A stretch of 63,546 nucleotides of DNA from Nitrososphaeria archaeon. Its GTDB lineage: Archaea; Thermoproteota; Nitrososphaeria; JACIWG01. The position numbers and the translations under genes are program-made. This document shows, piece by piece, positions 24,947-34,035 of the stretch. The notes beneath the pieces were generated by a model. The model searched no databases. It was not told the origin of the DNA and saw only the letters and a list, made by a program, of their open reading frames with translations. The DNA is taken from assembly GCA_026413865.1 (NCBI GenBank), contig JAOAKB010000007.1:1-63546 (forward strand), read 5' to 3'. The first letter of the stretch is position 1, and the number at the start of each line of letters is the position of its first letter.

Positions 24947-26053
24947 TCAAATTTCTATACCCAAAAGGCTCTTTGCAATAGTCCCTATTATGTATGTTGA
25001 TAGTGTAGCCAACAATGTTATTGCTATCGTTTCTATAGCCTTCCTTTTTATGCTTGTACCTGAAACAACTGCTACGAATGTAGAAGCTAAAGTTAATATT
25101 ACTATTGTCAGAGTTATAGAAAGTAATATTGCATAGAATCCGGAAAGGCCTAAAAAGAATGGGACTATTGGAGCTAAGGCGCCTATAAAATAGTATATTG
25201 CAGCATTTTTTGCAGCAAGCTTGGGATCTTCTAAAGCTATTTCAGGTGAACCTATCTTTGATATAATGTAAAGCTTTTTAACAAGACCTTCTTCTGACCT
25301 AAGAATTTGGGATAATCTTTCTAATATTGTTTCATCTGATGTCAATGATTTGATATCGTCTAAAATATCGTTTACAATATTATCCTTATCGATACTACTT
25401 CTAATATCAACTTCTTCAACTTTACTATTATATATAACCTTTTCAGACTTCGAAGACACATAAGCGCCGGTACTCATTGAAAATGTGCCAGAAATTGCAG
25501 AAATTAGGCCAGCTAGCCCTATTAAAATTGGGTTTGGCAAAAATGATGCAATACCTATAACTGCAGCCTCAATTTCAACAAGCGCATCAAGCAATCCATA
25601 AAGTGCATCTTTTAAGCCTTCTATTTCACGCTTGTATCCTATAGTCTGTTTCAAAAATTCTATCTCGTGAAACATTTCATCTTTGAGAAGAATTAAAAAT
25701 TCTCCTTTATATTCAACTAAATTAGGGTCAGTAAACAATTGATAATATTCCCTTACAGCTTTCATTTCATTTAATTCAAACATTTTTAGAGTAAGTTTAA
25801 ATCCTATTATAGAGATTAAAAATTTCATAAAGTAAAGCTTGAGCTTAAGAGCTAAAGAAGGCTTTAATTCTACACCATATAGGTTTTTTGAAAGAGTAGC
25901 CCAAAGTTTTGCATGCGAATGTTCCATTGCTGAAAGGTTATTGAAGAAAGAAGATTGTGCCTTAACCTTTTTTGCAATATCTGCATATATTATTGATGAA
26001 ATTATTTCATCTTCCCAAAAATTTCTAAACCGCACTTTATAAGAAGTATTCAT
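24947..26053 (-). CDS. Ferritin-like VIT1/CCC1 membrane iron or manganese transporter
   Basis: This 368-residue protein joins an N-terminal ferritin-like (erythrin) helical domain of about 150 residues to a C-terminal VIT1/CCC1 membrane domain. The first part has glutamate and histidine positions on long helices (FWEDEIISSIIYADIAKKV, AMEHSHAKLW, EFLILLKDEMFHEIEFL), which fit a diiron site. The second has ALVEIEAAVIGIASFLPNPI and AISGTFSMSTGAYVSSKSE, the VIT transport core, and three further helices. Such proteins move Fe(II) or Mn(II) across the membrane, coupled to oxidation. It converges with the uracil-DNA glycosylase gene, 3 nt apart. ATG start at 26053. Confidence 0.88.
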   Translation of the reverse strand: MNTSYKVRFRNFWEDEIISSIIYADIAKKVKAQSSFFNNLSAMEHSHAKLWATLSKNLYGVELKPSLALKLKLYFMKFLISIIGFKLTLKMFELNEMKAVREYYQLFTDPNLVEYKGEFLILLKDEMFHEIEFLKQTIGYKREIEGLKDALYGLLDALVEIEAAVIGIASFLPNPILIGLAGLISAISGTFSMSTGAYVSSKSEKVIYNSKVEEVDIRSSIDKDNIVNDILDDIKSLTSDETILERLSQILRSEEGLVKKLYIISKIGSPEIALEDPKLAAKNAAIYYFIGALAPIVPFFLGLSGFYAILLSITLTIVILTLASTFVAVVSGTSIKRKAIETIAITLLATLSTYIIGTIAKSLLGIEI

Positions 26054-26146
26054 ACATACTTTCGAAAATTAAATGTATTTAAAAATTTAATTTTTTTATA
26101 AAAAAGATTAATAAATATCATATAGACCATATACGCGATTAAAGAA

Positions 26147-26785
26147 TTGATTCAACTTACAGACCTAATAGACTTTTTAATACACTTGGACCAAGGTTTA
26201 GCTTACATAATACAAGAATTTGGAATTTGGACATACATAATACTTTTTCTAATCATATTTTGCGAGACAGGCTTAGTTATGTTCCCATTTTTGCCAGGAG
26301 ATTCCCTTCTCTTTCTATCTGGCACTTTTGCTTCGAAAAGATTGTTTATAATAGAAATACTTTACTTCATATATATTACTGCTGCTGTCTTAGGCGACAC
26401 AGTAAATTATTGGATAGGACACTTTATTGGACCAAAGGTTTTTACTAAAGAAAAAAGCAGATTTTTTAACAAAAGACATTTGAGCAGAGCACATGATTTT
26501 TATGAAAAACATGGAGGAAAGACAATTGTATTAGCAAGATTCATTCCTATCATTAGAACATTTGCACCATTTGTTGCAGGCATAGGAAAAATGAGTTATA
26601 AAAAGTTCATAATCTATAATATAATGGGAGGAATTTTATGGGTAACTATATTCCTTTTTGGAGGATACCTTTTTGGAAATCTCCAATTTGTTAAAGATAA
26701 CTTAACCTCAATTATATATATGATAATTATCATATCACTTTTACCAGCATTAATTGAAGCTCTAAAACAGAAGAGTAGAAAATGA
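26147..26785 (+). CDS. DedA-family membrane protein
   Basis: This 212-residue DedA/SNARE-associated protein has the family hallmarks ETGLVMFPFLPGDSLLFLSG near 40, GDTVNYWIGHFIGPKVF near 85, and ARFIPIIRTFAPFVAGIGKM near 125, with five to six hydrophobic segments. DedA proteins act as phospholipid or polyprenyl-phosphate flippases and support membrane potential. The start is TTG at 26147; no ATG is in frame upstream. It is divergent from the ferritin-VIT gene (93-bp gap). Confidence 0.92.
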   Translation: MIQLTDLIDFLIHLDQGLAYIIQEFGIWTYIILFLIIFCETGLVMFPFLPGDSLLFLSGTFASKRLFIIEILYFIYITAAVLGDTVNYWIGHFIGPKVFTKEKSRFFNKRHLSRAHDFYEKHGGKTIVLARFIPIIRTFAPFVAGIGKMSYKKFIIYNIMGGILWVTIFLFGGYLFGNLQFVKDNLTSIIYMIIIISLLPALIEALKQKSRK

Positions 26786-26886
26786 TGGAATCTAATCTAA
26801 AGACATTGTTTTCAAATTTTAGTAAAAAGGATAACAAAGTTAAGTAACCTTTAAATCGAATTCATTTTAGAATAGCATGACATTAA

Positions 26887-27585
26887 ATGGTTTTAAAAAA
26901 CGAAGTTGTCGTTAAAACAGAAAATTTATGGAAAATTTATAAGAGTGGACAATTAGAATATCCTGCACTTAGAGGAGTCTCTATAGAAATTTTAAGAGGA
27001 GAATTTGCTGCAATAGTAGGACCTTCTGGAAGTGGAAAAACTACTTTACTAAATTTAATTGGAACACTTGATTCAATAACTAGAGGAGAAGTATACCTTA
27101 ATGGAACACCTGTATCCAAAATGAAAGGAAACCAACTTGCCAACTTTAGAAACAAAACGCTAGGCTTTGTTTTTCAAACATACAATCTTGTACCATACCT
27201 AAATGTTTTAGAAAATGTTGAACTTCCACTAATAGCTTCAAACATACCACGTTCTAAAAGACATGAGAAGGCTAGAAAAATTCTTGAACAACTTGGTTTA
27301 GGAGAAAAATTGAATAAAATGCCTAATGAATTGAGTGGTGGTGAGCAACAGAGAGTTGCAATAGCAAGGGCATTAGTTAATGATCCATCTTTAATCCTTG
27401 CAGATGAACCAACAGGAAATCTCGACTCTAAAACAGCACAGGTTGTTGCTTCAATCCTAAAGAATGTATGCTATTCTGGTGTAACAGTTATTATGGTCAC
27501 CCATAATCTTGAAATTACAAAATTATGTAATAGAATTATTTATTTAAGGGATGGAGTTGTAGAGAAGGAGGTTGTACAAAATTGA
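26887..27585 (+). CDS. ABC exporter ATPase, MacB/LolD type
   Basis: This 232-residue ATPase opens a three-gene export operon. It shows VGPSGSGKTTLLNLIGTLD (Walker A), the Q-loop in GFVFQTYNLVPYLNV, the ELSGGEQQRVAIARALV signature, Walker B LILADEPTGNLDS and H-loop VTHNLE. This is the MacB/LolD group that drives mechanotransmission permeases. Its end overlaps the next gene by 4 nt. The ATG at 26887 is used; an ATG at 26877 opens a 12-codon frame that ends quickly. Confidence 0.94.
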   Translation: MVLKNEVVVKTENLWKIYKSGQLEYPALRGVSIEILRGEFAAIVGPSGSGKTTLLNLIGTLDSITRGEVYLNGTPVSKMKGNQLANFRNKTLGFVFQTYNLVPYLNVLENVELPLIASNIPRSKRHEKARKILEQLGLGEKLNKMPNELSGGEQQRVAIARALVNDPSLILADEPTGNLDSKTAQVVASILKNVCYSGVTVIMVTHNLEITKLCNRIIYLRDGVVEKEVVQN

Positions 27586-29486
27586 AAAAAGAAAAAATCC
27601 CAATAATTATACTTATTTTAATAAGCCTACCATTTGTTAAAGCCAACGCCCAACAAACACATTTCAGTTTTATTGGAGCAGTATGGGGTACAAGTCTTAA
27701 TCCTGTTGAAGCTGAACCAGGTGATTTGAATGTCCCTTTAACCATTTCGGTCCAATATTTTGGATATTATGTGGCAACTAGCATTCATGCAGAATTAGTT
27801 GTCTCAAATGAATTTTCCAATGCTATTGACGAAAATGAGCCTAAAGCCGTAGCAGTAAATATAGCACCCAACTCAATATTTACTCTAACATATTACTTGA
27901 ATATTGCACCAAATGCGTCAGTTGGAAAATATATTTTACCTTTACGAATAATGTGGAATACGACTTGGGAATACAATATGATTGAAGAAATTAATGTTAC
28001 ATTAAATTTGAAAGGCAAAGTTAAATTAAACTTTCAATCTGAAAACCTTTATTTAGAGTCTGGAAAATTTAATGATGTAGCTATTATTGTAAAAAATTAT
28101 GGAACTGGAGAAGCTAAAAATTTAAATATAAACATTGGAGGACCAGCTCAGACAATTATTCTAGAGAATTCAAAAACAGTAGATAAGCTAGAACCTAATT
28201 CAGAAATAAGTTTTAGAATCAAGGTTTTTGTTGCCGCCAACTTAGCAAATCAGCCTATTTCATTAGCCTTAACTGGAAATTATAAGGACCCATATTCTAA
28301 TCTAAAAAGTTTTACTCAAAATATAGGATTTATTGTTAAACCTATTAAGGCAGCAGAATTTAGAATAGCCACAAAAGAAACATATTTGAAAGTTGGAGAA
28401 GTTAATACAGTTAGAATTTCAGTAGAAAATTTTGGAGACACAACATTAAATAATATTACAATAGGGATTACTTCATCACCACCATTAAATCTGATTGAAA
28501 GTGATGGTAAGATATTTTTAGGAACATTAAAGGTAAATGAAAGATTGGATACAAGCCTAAAATTGTATGTTACTCCAACATCACAGACCACCTCAACTTT
28601 AACATTAACAATAACATATTATGATACTGCCGGAAACTTAAAAAGTGAAAACAGATATGTCACATTTTTATTAAATGCTACAACAAAAGTTTCACCAATT
28701 TCTATAAAAGTTAATCCAACAACCTTAATTGCTGGAAAAATAAACAGCATAGAAATTACACTAACAAACGAAAGAACAACTATAGTAAAAGATGTTTCTG
28801 TAACATTTTCATTCACAACAAGCCAAATAACATGGCTTACTCCAGACATATTTCAAACTGAAAAAATATTGCCAGGAGAAAGCATAGTCATAAAGGCAAA
28901 AGCATACAATCCTCCAACATCAATAACATCAACAATTTTACAAGCAATAGTAAAATATTATGATGAGAGTGGTACATTCTATCAGGAAAGTAGAAATATT
29001 GGAATGCTTTCTCAAGGAATAATAGAGCTAAAAACAGTTGATATAGCGACACTGCCAGAACAACCTGCACCTGGACAAATATTTTCTGCAACAATAACAA
29101 TAACTAATGTAGGAACAATAGCAGCCTCATCTGTTACAGCAGTACCTCAACTTCCTGAAGGCTTTAGAATGTTTGGTTCAAAATCAGTGTTTATTGGAGA
29201 CGTTCAGGTTAATACACCAACAACATTCACACTAAGTATACAAGCTTTAAATAGGACAAAACCTCAAACTTATCAGATACCAATTATAATAACATACTAT
29301 GACAATTTAAGAAATCAGCATAATATGACTCTAAACCTTACAATTAACATACAAGAAAAAAATATTACTCAAACAACAACATCAAGACCAAACAACATAT
29401 ATTTAACATCTTGGACATTACCAACAATTTTGGGAATAGTATTATTTGTAATAGGATATATAATTGGAAAGAGGTTTAAAAAGTGA
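27582..29486 (+). CDS. Secreted, membrane-anchored CARDB-like protein of a MacB-type exporter
   Basis: This 634-residue protein has an N-terminal signal (KIPIIILILISLPFVKANAQQ), several beta-rich Ig-like modules of about 110-120 residues and a C-terminal anchor (LPTILGIVLFVIGYIIGKRFKK). Repeated elements such as VRISVENFGDTTLNNITIGI and ATITITNVGTIAASSVTAV match CARDB/NEW3-type archaeal surface domains (COG1361). It sits between ATPase and permease, overlapping the first by 4 nt and abutting the second, the place held by the MacA-like adaptor in bacteria. I infer an extracytoplasmic partner of the exporter. The start is TTG at 27582. Confidence 0.82.
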   Translation: MKKEKIPIIILILISLPFVKANAQQTHFSFIGAVWGTSLNPVEAEPGDLNVPLTISVQYFGYYVATSIHAELVVSNEFSNAIDENEPKAVAVNIAPNSIFTLTYYLNIAPNASVGKYILPLRIMWNTTWEYNMIEEINVTLNLKGKVKLNFQSENLYLESGKFNDVAIIVKNYGTGEAKNLNINIGGPAQTIILENSKTVDKLEPNSEISFRIKVFVAANLANQPISLALTGNYKDPYSNLKSFTQNIGFIVKPIKAAEFRIATKETYLKVGEVNTVRISVENFGDTTLNNITIGITSSPPLNLIESDGKIFLGTLKVNERLDTSLKLYVTPTSQTTSTLTLTITYYDTAGNLKSENRYVTFLLNATTKVSPISIKVNPTTLIAGKINSIEITLTNERTTIVKDVSVTFSFTTSQITWLTPDIFQTEKILPGESIVIKAKAYNPPTSITSTILQAIVKYYDESGTFYQESRNIGMLSQGIIELKTVDIATLPEQPAPGQIFSATITITNVGTIAASSVTAVPQLPEGFRMFGSKSVFIGDVQVNTPTTFTLSIQALNRTKPQTYQIPIIITYYDNLRNQHNMTLNLTINIQEKNITQTTTSRPNNIYLTSWTLPTILGIVLFVIGYIIGKRFKK

Positions 29487-30719
29487 ATGAGAATAGAAGA
29501 CATACTATGGCTTGGATACAAAAGTTTAAAGACAAGAAAAGTAAGAGGTGCACTCACTATATTAAGTGTAGTAATTGGAGTAGCTAGCATTATAGGTCTT
29601 GTTGCACAAACAGCAGGAATACAGGCAAGTGTTTTGAAAACATTGCAAGCTCTAGGCCCAACAACCTTGCTCATAACACCAGCTAGAACAACAACTTTAA
29701 CCCAGGCCGATGTTGCTAGAATAATGTCAATTCCAGGAGTAGAAAATATAGTTCCAGTAGTAAGCGCCCAAATGCGACTAGCAAAAGCTAACGAGATGGT
29801 TCAGGTTAGTATTATTGGCGTTGATAGTATAGGCTTACAGACACTTTTAGGAGAAATAAAACTATTAGATGGCGAAATATATTCCCCATCTGCTACACCC
29901 TTAGCGGTTGTTGGAAATAGTATAGCATTTTCCAGCACACAACAGACACAAGAAGTTTATGTTGGACAACCAATTATACTTGAACAGCAACTTGGCACAT
30001 CATCAAGAAGAATAACACTGCAGGTTACTGGAGTTTTAGACAAATATGGAGCAAGCGCATTTCTTTCAATAGACAACTCTATCTTTGTACCAATAGAGTA
30101 TGCCATGAATATATTTAATCGAAGGACATACAGTTATATTATTGTTAAGGCAAATAGTGTAGAAAATGTGAATACTGTCTCAGAATACTTAACAACCATA
30201 TATGGTCGTGGAATAAACATCTTAAATGTACAACAGATAACACAAGCTGTGTCAACGATCATAGGTTTCTTTAGTGTACTTTTAGGTTCAGTTGCAGCAA
30301 TTTCACTCTCAGTAGCAGGGCTTGGAATAATGAACATAATGCTTGTATCGGTATATGAAAGGACAAAAGAAATTGGCTTACTTAAAGCAATAGGATTTAA
30401 AGATAGAAACATATTAATAATATTTCTTTCTGAAGCACTAATAATAGGGATTATTGGTGGAATTCTTGGATTAGTTGCTGGCGCAGCAGCTTCACAAATT
30501 GTTCCAACATTAATTAGCACATACTTTACATCATCAGCTTCAACAAGCGGCGCAATTGGAGCACAAGGAATAGCATCATTTACCTACACACCTATAATAT
30601 CATTAGATTTGGTTGGCATAGCATTATTAACAGCAATTTCTGTCAGCGTATTTTCAGGATTATATCCTGCATGGAGGGCGTCAAAAATGGAGCCTATAAA
30701 AGCACTTAGATATGAATAA
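29487..30719 (+). CDS. ABC exporter permease, MacB/FtsX type
   Basis: This 410-residue permease has one N-terminal transmembrane helix (RGALTILSVVIGVASIIGLVA), a periplasm-like extracellular domain of about 200 residues with the MacB_PCD pattern (TLTQADVARIMSIPGVENIVP), and three C-terminal helices of the FtsX domain (SLSVAGLGIMNIMLVSVYER then TKEIGLLKAIGF). It ends at the usual SGLYPAWRASKMEPIKALRYE. It completes the operon that begins at 26887. Substrate candidates are peptides, lipids or lipoproteins. Confidence 0.94.
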   Translation: MRIEDILWLGYKSLKTRKVRGALTILSVVIGVASIIGLVAQTAGIQASVLKTLQALGPTTLLITPARTTTLTQADVARIMSIPGVENIVPVVSAQMRLAKANEMVQVSIIGVDSIGLQTLLGEIKLLDGEIYSPSATPLAVVGNSIAFSSTQQTQEVYVGQPIILEQQLGTSSRRITLQVTGVLDKYGASAFLSIDNSIFVPIEYAMNIFNRRTYSYIIVKANSVENVNTVSEYLTTIYGRGINILNVQQITQAVSTIIGFFSVLLGSVAAISLSVAGLGIMNIMLVSVYERTKEIGLLKAIGFKDRNILIIFLSEALIIGIIGGILGLVAGAAASQIVPTLISTYFTSSASTSGAIGAQGIASFTYTPIISLDLVGIALLTAISVSVFSGLYPAWRASKMEPIKALRYE

Positions 30720-30741
30720 AAATGGAAAAGGGGTAAAGAAT

Positions 30742-31407
30742 TTATAATTTTTTATAGCATAGCCACCAGTCGAAGCACTCAAATTCGCCAGACTTAGCTC
30801 TTTCAAACCTTTCTTTAGCAGCTTTAACATCTTTTGGAGGGGGTATTATCACCTTGTCACCTATCAATTCATTATTAGGCCAGTTAGCGGGCATAGCAAC
30901 ATTATTTTTATCAGATAATTGTATTGCTTCCACGATCCTTAAAATTTCATCAATGTTTCTACCCAGTTCTTGAGGATAATAAAGTATTACACGTATTTTT
31001 GATTCTGGGTCAACTACAAAAACAGCCCTTACCGTGTTTGTACCCTTTCCTGGATGAATTAAGCCAAGTTTTTTTGCAACATCACCTGTGTCAGCAATTA
31101 TAGGAAACTCAATTTCGACACCAAGCTTTTCTCTAATCCATTCCTCCCACTTAATATGAGAAAAAACTTGGTCAACGCTTAAGCCAATTAGTTCACAATT
31201 CAATGCCTTAAATTTACTATATCTTTTTTGGAAAGCTACAAACTCCGTAGTGCAGACAGGTGTAAAGTCAGCAGGATGACTGAATAGGACAAACCATTTA
31301 CCTGCGAAAGCCTTAGGAAGTTCCATAACACCATGCGTTGTTTGCACTTTCATTTCTGGAAAATTTTCGCCTAAAAGAGGTAATCTGATTTCGGACAATA
31401 TAATCAC
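30742..31407 (-). CDS. Peroxiredoxin, archaeal Prx6-like with C-terminal cysteine pair
   Basis: This 221-residue thiol peroxidase reduces peroxides. The peroxidatic cysteine is C52 in [13 protein letters not shown]. Two late cysteines, C211 and C217 in [12 protein letters not shown], match the C207/C213 arrangement described for the Aeropyrum pernix thioredoxin peroxidase. A conserved arginine region lies at [13 protein letters not shown]. The start is GTG 31407 or TTG 31398; no ATG is in frame. It is divergent from an Lrp-type regulator across only 53 bp, which suggests joint control. Confidence 0.93.
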   Translation of the reverse strand: MIILSEIRLPLLGENFPEMKVQTTHGVMELPKAFAGKWFVLFSHPADFTPVCTTEFVAFQKRYSKFKALNCELIGLSVDQVFSHIKWEEWIREKLGVEIEFPIIADTGDVAKKLGLIHPGKGTNTVRAVFVVDPESKIRVILYYPQELGRNIDEILRIVEAIQLSDKNNVAMPANWPNNELIGDKVIIPPPKDVKAAKERFERAKSGEFECFDWWLCYKKL

Positions 31408-31460
31408 CTATTAAGACAATATAGTAAAAATTTATAAATATTTGGTTCGAAAGTCAAACT
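31408..31460. promoter_or_regulatory. Compact divergent promoter between peroxiredoxin and Lrp genes
   Basis: These 53 bp serve both genes. Their centre is the perfect palindrome ATTTATAAAT (31430-31439), which can act as a TATA box in either direction, about 25 nt from each start codon. Both transcripts would be leaderless or nearly so. Any regulator bound here would affect both genes. Confidence 0.55.
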
Positions 31461-31877
31461 ATGGATAAAGTTGACGAAATAATAATAGAAAGTCTGTTGA
31501 AGAACGCGAGAACATCTAAGGTAGAGTTAGCAAGAAGACTTAAGATTACAGAGGCAGCTATAAGAAAGAGGTTAAAAAAGCTTGAAAGTTATGGCATAAT
31601 ATTAGGTTATAAGGCAATAGTTGATTATCAGAAGATAGGATATACTGCTTCTTTGACTGGAATTGATACTGTTCCCGAAAAGCTATGGAAAGTTATTGAA
31701 AAGCTGAAAATGTTTAATGAGATTAAATCAGTAATGTTAACTAGTGGAGACCATATGATATTGGCTGAAATTGTTACAGATAAAATAGATAAGTTAGGGG
31801 AAGTACATAGAAGAATTGAGGAGCTGGATGGCGTTGTAAGAGTATGTCCAGCAATATTAATTAAAAGTATCAAATAA
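31461..31877 (+). CDS. Lrp/AsnC family transcriptional regulator
   Basis: This 138-residue regulator has an N-terminal helix-turn-helix (LLKNARTSKVELARRLKITE then AAIRKRLKKLES, about 13-44) and a C-terminal RAM ligand-binding domain (MILAEIVTDKIDKLGEVHRR, LDGVVRVCPAILIKS). It is slightly shorter than typical Lrp proteins but complete. Its position opposite a peroxiredoxin suggests that it controls that gene and its own. The single cysteine near the end could be redox-relevant, but this is speculative. Confidence 0.92.
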   Translation: MDKVDEIIIESLLKNARTSKVELARRLKITEAAIRKRLKKLESYGIILGYKAIVDYQKIGYTASLTGIDTVPEKLWKVIEKLKMFNEIKSVMLTSGDHMILAEIVTDKIDKLGEVHRRIEELDGVVRVCPAILIKSIK

Positions 31878-32070
31878 CATACAATGGTTATTCTATTATT
31901 TAGTTACAATTGTGTACAAAAGTAGCTTATTTTCAAAAAGTTATGATAAGAGCATTTGGGCTAAATTTATTGCTGATAGTGGCTAAATCTGTTTAAAATG
32001 ATTAATGAATACATTGAAAAATTATTAAAAAATTAATTAAGCTACTATCTTTAATTCTTGTGGGGAAATA

Positions 32071-32814
32071 ATGGATTTAAGTCTATTAGCTTCTTTAAAG
32101 CCTACAATAAAGATTTTTTATGATGATCCCTATCTAAAAGTTTGTGAATCAAATGTGATTAAGTTTATTCGTGAAGGGGGCAAAGGATATATTGTTTTGG
32201 ATAAAACAATATTTCATCCACAAGGTGGAGGACAGCCAAGTGATATTGGCCTAATCGTTGGAAAATTAGGTAAAATGGATGTTAAAAAGGTCATGGAAAA
32301 GGGAAATGTTATAATTCATTGGGGCAAGGTTGAAGGAAACTTTGTTGAAAATGAGATTGTTAACTGCAAGTTAAGCTGGCCTGAAAGATACTATAATATG
32401 AAAGTTCATACTGCGGGACACATACTTGACTATGCACTTTTAAATGTGTGGAATAAGCCTGTTAGTACTGTTTCAGCAAACCATGGCCCAAATGCTTTCA
32501 TAGAATATGAGGGAAGTTTTTTAAAAAATTTCGATAAAAATAAGATTATAGAAGTGGCTAATACTATAGTAAATGAGGGTAAGAATGTTAAGTCATATTA
32601 TGTTAGAAAAGAAATGATTGAAAAGGCTATTTTTAATGCCCCAAATTTGGGACGAATACCTGATCTAGAAAATTATAGGATAGTTGAAATTGAAAATGTA
32701 AATGCTATGCCATGTGGGGGAACACATGTGGCTAACACAAAAGAAATTGGAGAAATTAAAATTGATAGAATAGAAGAAGGTACAGGTACATTTAAAATAT
32801 TTTATTCAGTTTAA
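32071..32814 (+). CDS. alaX: Alanyl-tRNA editing protein AlaX
   Basis: This 247-residue free-standing editing domain hydrolyses mischarged Ser-tRNA(Ala). Zinc ligands are H113 and H117 in VHTAGH and C215 and H219 in MPCGGTH. The PHPQGGGQPSD-like loop (FHPQGGGQPSD near 49) is the substrate pocket. The presence of an N-terminal glycine-rich barrel without the long C-terminal domain makes it an AlaX-M type. It is a single gene with its own promoter in the 193-bp gap upstream. Confidence 0.93.
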   Translation: MDLSLLASLKPTIKIFYDDPYLKVCESNVIKFIREGGKGYIVLDKTIFHPQGGGQPSDIGLIVGKLGKMDVKKVMEKGNVIIHWGKVEGNFVENEIVNCKLSWPERYYNMKVHTAGHILDYALLNVWNKPVSTVSANHGPNAFIEYEGSFLKNFDKNKIIEVANTIVNEGKNVKSYYVRKEMIEKAIFNAPNLGRIPDLENYRIVEIENVNAMPCGGTHVANTKEIGEIKIDRIEEGTGTFKIFYSV

Positions 32815-32836
32815 AAAAAATATTAGGAAATAGCCT

Positions 32837-33286
32837 TTATTCTATACCCCACTTTTTAGTAACCTTAACTATTAGAAAGATTACAAATGCAACAATTATG
32901 AATGTTATTAGAGCAACTAAAAAGTCTCCAACACCAAAAAGCTGACCTTTCCAGTTTGGATCAAGAGGGTTGCCTTGCGCATCTAAAGCTGTTGGTGGTA
33001 CTGGAATCTTGTATGTTGCTAAGTTTCCTAGTCCAGGCAGTACAAGGCCTATTAGCGGCATTAGCAGGTCCTTAACAAGTGCTTGAACAAGAGCGCCGAG
33101 ATAGAGGCCCATAATGAAGGCTACAGCTAATCCTAAAACCTTATACTTTGATAAAAAGTCTACGAATTCGTTCCAAAGACCTTTTGGAGGTGGAGGGGGT
33201 GGGGGGGCTGGTTTTGGTTCAAGTAGAGCCTTTATCTCTTTTAAAACTGCTAATATTTCATCATCTACTTTTTTAGACATAGACAT
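32837..33286 (-). CDS. mscL: MscL-type large-conductance mechanosensitive channel with proline-rich linker
   Basis: This 149-residue channel releases solutes under membrane tension. GLWNEFVDFLSKYKVLGLAV is the MscL N-terminal helix and first transmembrane segment, with LVKDLLMPLIGLVLPG after it. GVGDFLVALITFIIVAFVIF is the second. Unusual is the leader: about 22 residues (KKVDDEILAVLKEIKALL), then a run of PAPPPPPPP, before the channel proper. The frame extends to 33382, but a TATA-like TTTAAATAG near 33305 and the ATG at 33286 mark the real start. MscL is uncommon in archaea, so acquisition from bacteria is possible. The C-terminal helix is absent. Confidence 0.85.
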   Translation of the reverse strand: MSMSKKVDDEILAVLKEIKALLEPKPAPPPPPPPKGLWNEFVDFLSKYKVLGLAVAFIMGLYLGALVQALVKDLLMPLIGLVLPGLGNLATYKIPVPPTALDAQGNPLDPNWKGQLFGVGDFLVALITFIIVAFVIFLIVKVTKKWGIE

Positions 33287-33376
33287 TAAATACAATTTAT
33301 GACTATTTAAACAATATAAACATAGAAAATTATATGAATAAGTAATAACTATTAATTTGTTGATTAGTGAAATCTT

Positions 33377-33994
33377 ATGCATGTGGTTGGATTAGATTTG
33401 TCTGGCTCTACTAAAAGAGGAAGTGGAATATGCTTGATTCATAACTGTAACGTTAAAACATTTGTTCTTTATTCTGATAAAGAAATTTTAGAAAAAATTA
33501 TTTCATCAAACGCTAGAGTTATTGCAGTAGATGCACCCCTATCCTTACCAAAAGGCAGAAAGAGTTTAGATGATAAAAATGGACCACATTTAAGAGAATG
33601 TGACAAGGAACTTTTACGCAGAAAGATAAAATTTTTTCCATTAACTTTAGGAGCTATGAGAAAACTAACTGAACGAGGAATCAGATTAAAAGAATTACTT
33701 AAAGAAAAAGGCTATGAAGTTATTGAGGTATACCCTGGTGGTGCACAAGATATATGGAAATTTCCAAGAAAGAATAAAAATTTAGAAGAATTGAGAAAAA
33801 ATCTTGAAAGCATTGGACTCAAGGGAGATTTTGAGAAAATGGGTCATGATGAACTTGATGCTGTTACTGCAGCTTTAGTTGGAATTCTATACCTACTTGG
33901 AGGACATGATGAATATGGCGACAGAAGTGAAGGTACAATAATTATGCCTAAAAACGGTTCTTTAGAAATTTTAAAAACATATTTTAAAACCTAA
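33377..33994 (+). CDS. DUF429 family protein (predicted RNase H-fold nuclease)
   Basis: This 205-residue protein starts with MHVVGLDLSGSTKRGSGICL, the DUF429 first strand with its aspartate, then VIAVDAPLSLPKG near 53 and GHDELDAVTAALVG near 155 with further acidic residues. The set suggests an RNase H-like catalytic core with divalent metals. The family is uncharacterised; COG2410 calls it a predicted nuclease. It is divergent from mscL. A strong hairpin lies 4 nt beyond its stop. Confidence 0.85.
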   Translation: MHVVGLDLSGSTKRGSGICLIHNCNVKTFVLYSDKEILEKIISSNARVIAVDAPLSLPKGRKSLDDKNGPHLRECDKELLRRKIKFFPLTLGAMRKLTERGIRLKELLKEKGYEVIEVYPGGAQDIWKFPRKNKNLEELRKNLESIGLKGDFEKMGHDELDAVTAALVGILYLLGGHDEYGDRSEGTIIMPKNGSLEILKTYFKT

Positions 33995-33997
33995 TTT

Positions 33998-34035
33998 CCC
34001 GATAAAAGGGCCCACAGGTTGGACCCTTTATCGGG
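33998..34035 (-). ncRNA. Strong GC-rich hairpin, possible small RNA or terminator
   Basis: CCCGATAAA (33998-34006) pairs with TTTATCGGG (34027-34035). Inside, GGG/CCC and CCA/TGG continue the stem around a 5-nt loop, with a bulged A. The one internal mismatch is C-A on the plus strand but U-G on the minus strand, favouring a minus-strand RNA. On that strand a TATA-like CTTTATACAC (about 34057-34066) lies 27 nt upstream and T-rich DNA follows. It could instead simply end the DUF429 transcript. Confidence 0.45.

Noticed and set aside
31441-31460. GGTTCGAAAGTC resembling a tRNA T-loop
   Set aside because: It lies in the 53-bp promoter between two genes; no room or pairing for a tRNA.
33287-33382. 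Longer N-terminus for MscL
   Set aside because: The extra 32 residues overlap the start of the divergent DUF429 gene and its promoter; a TATA-like box lies inside.
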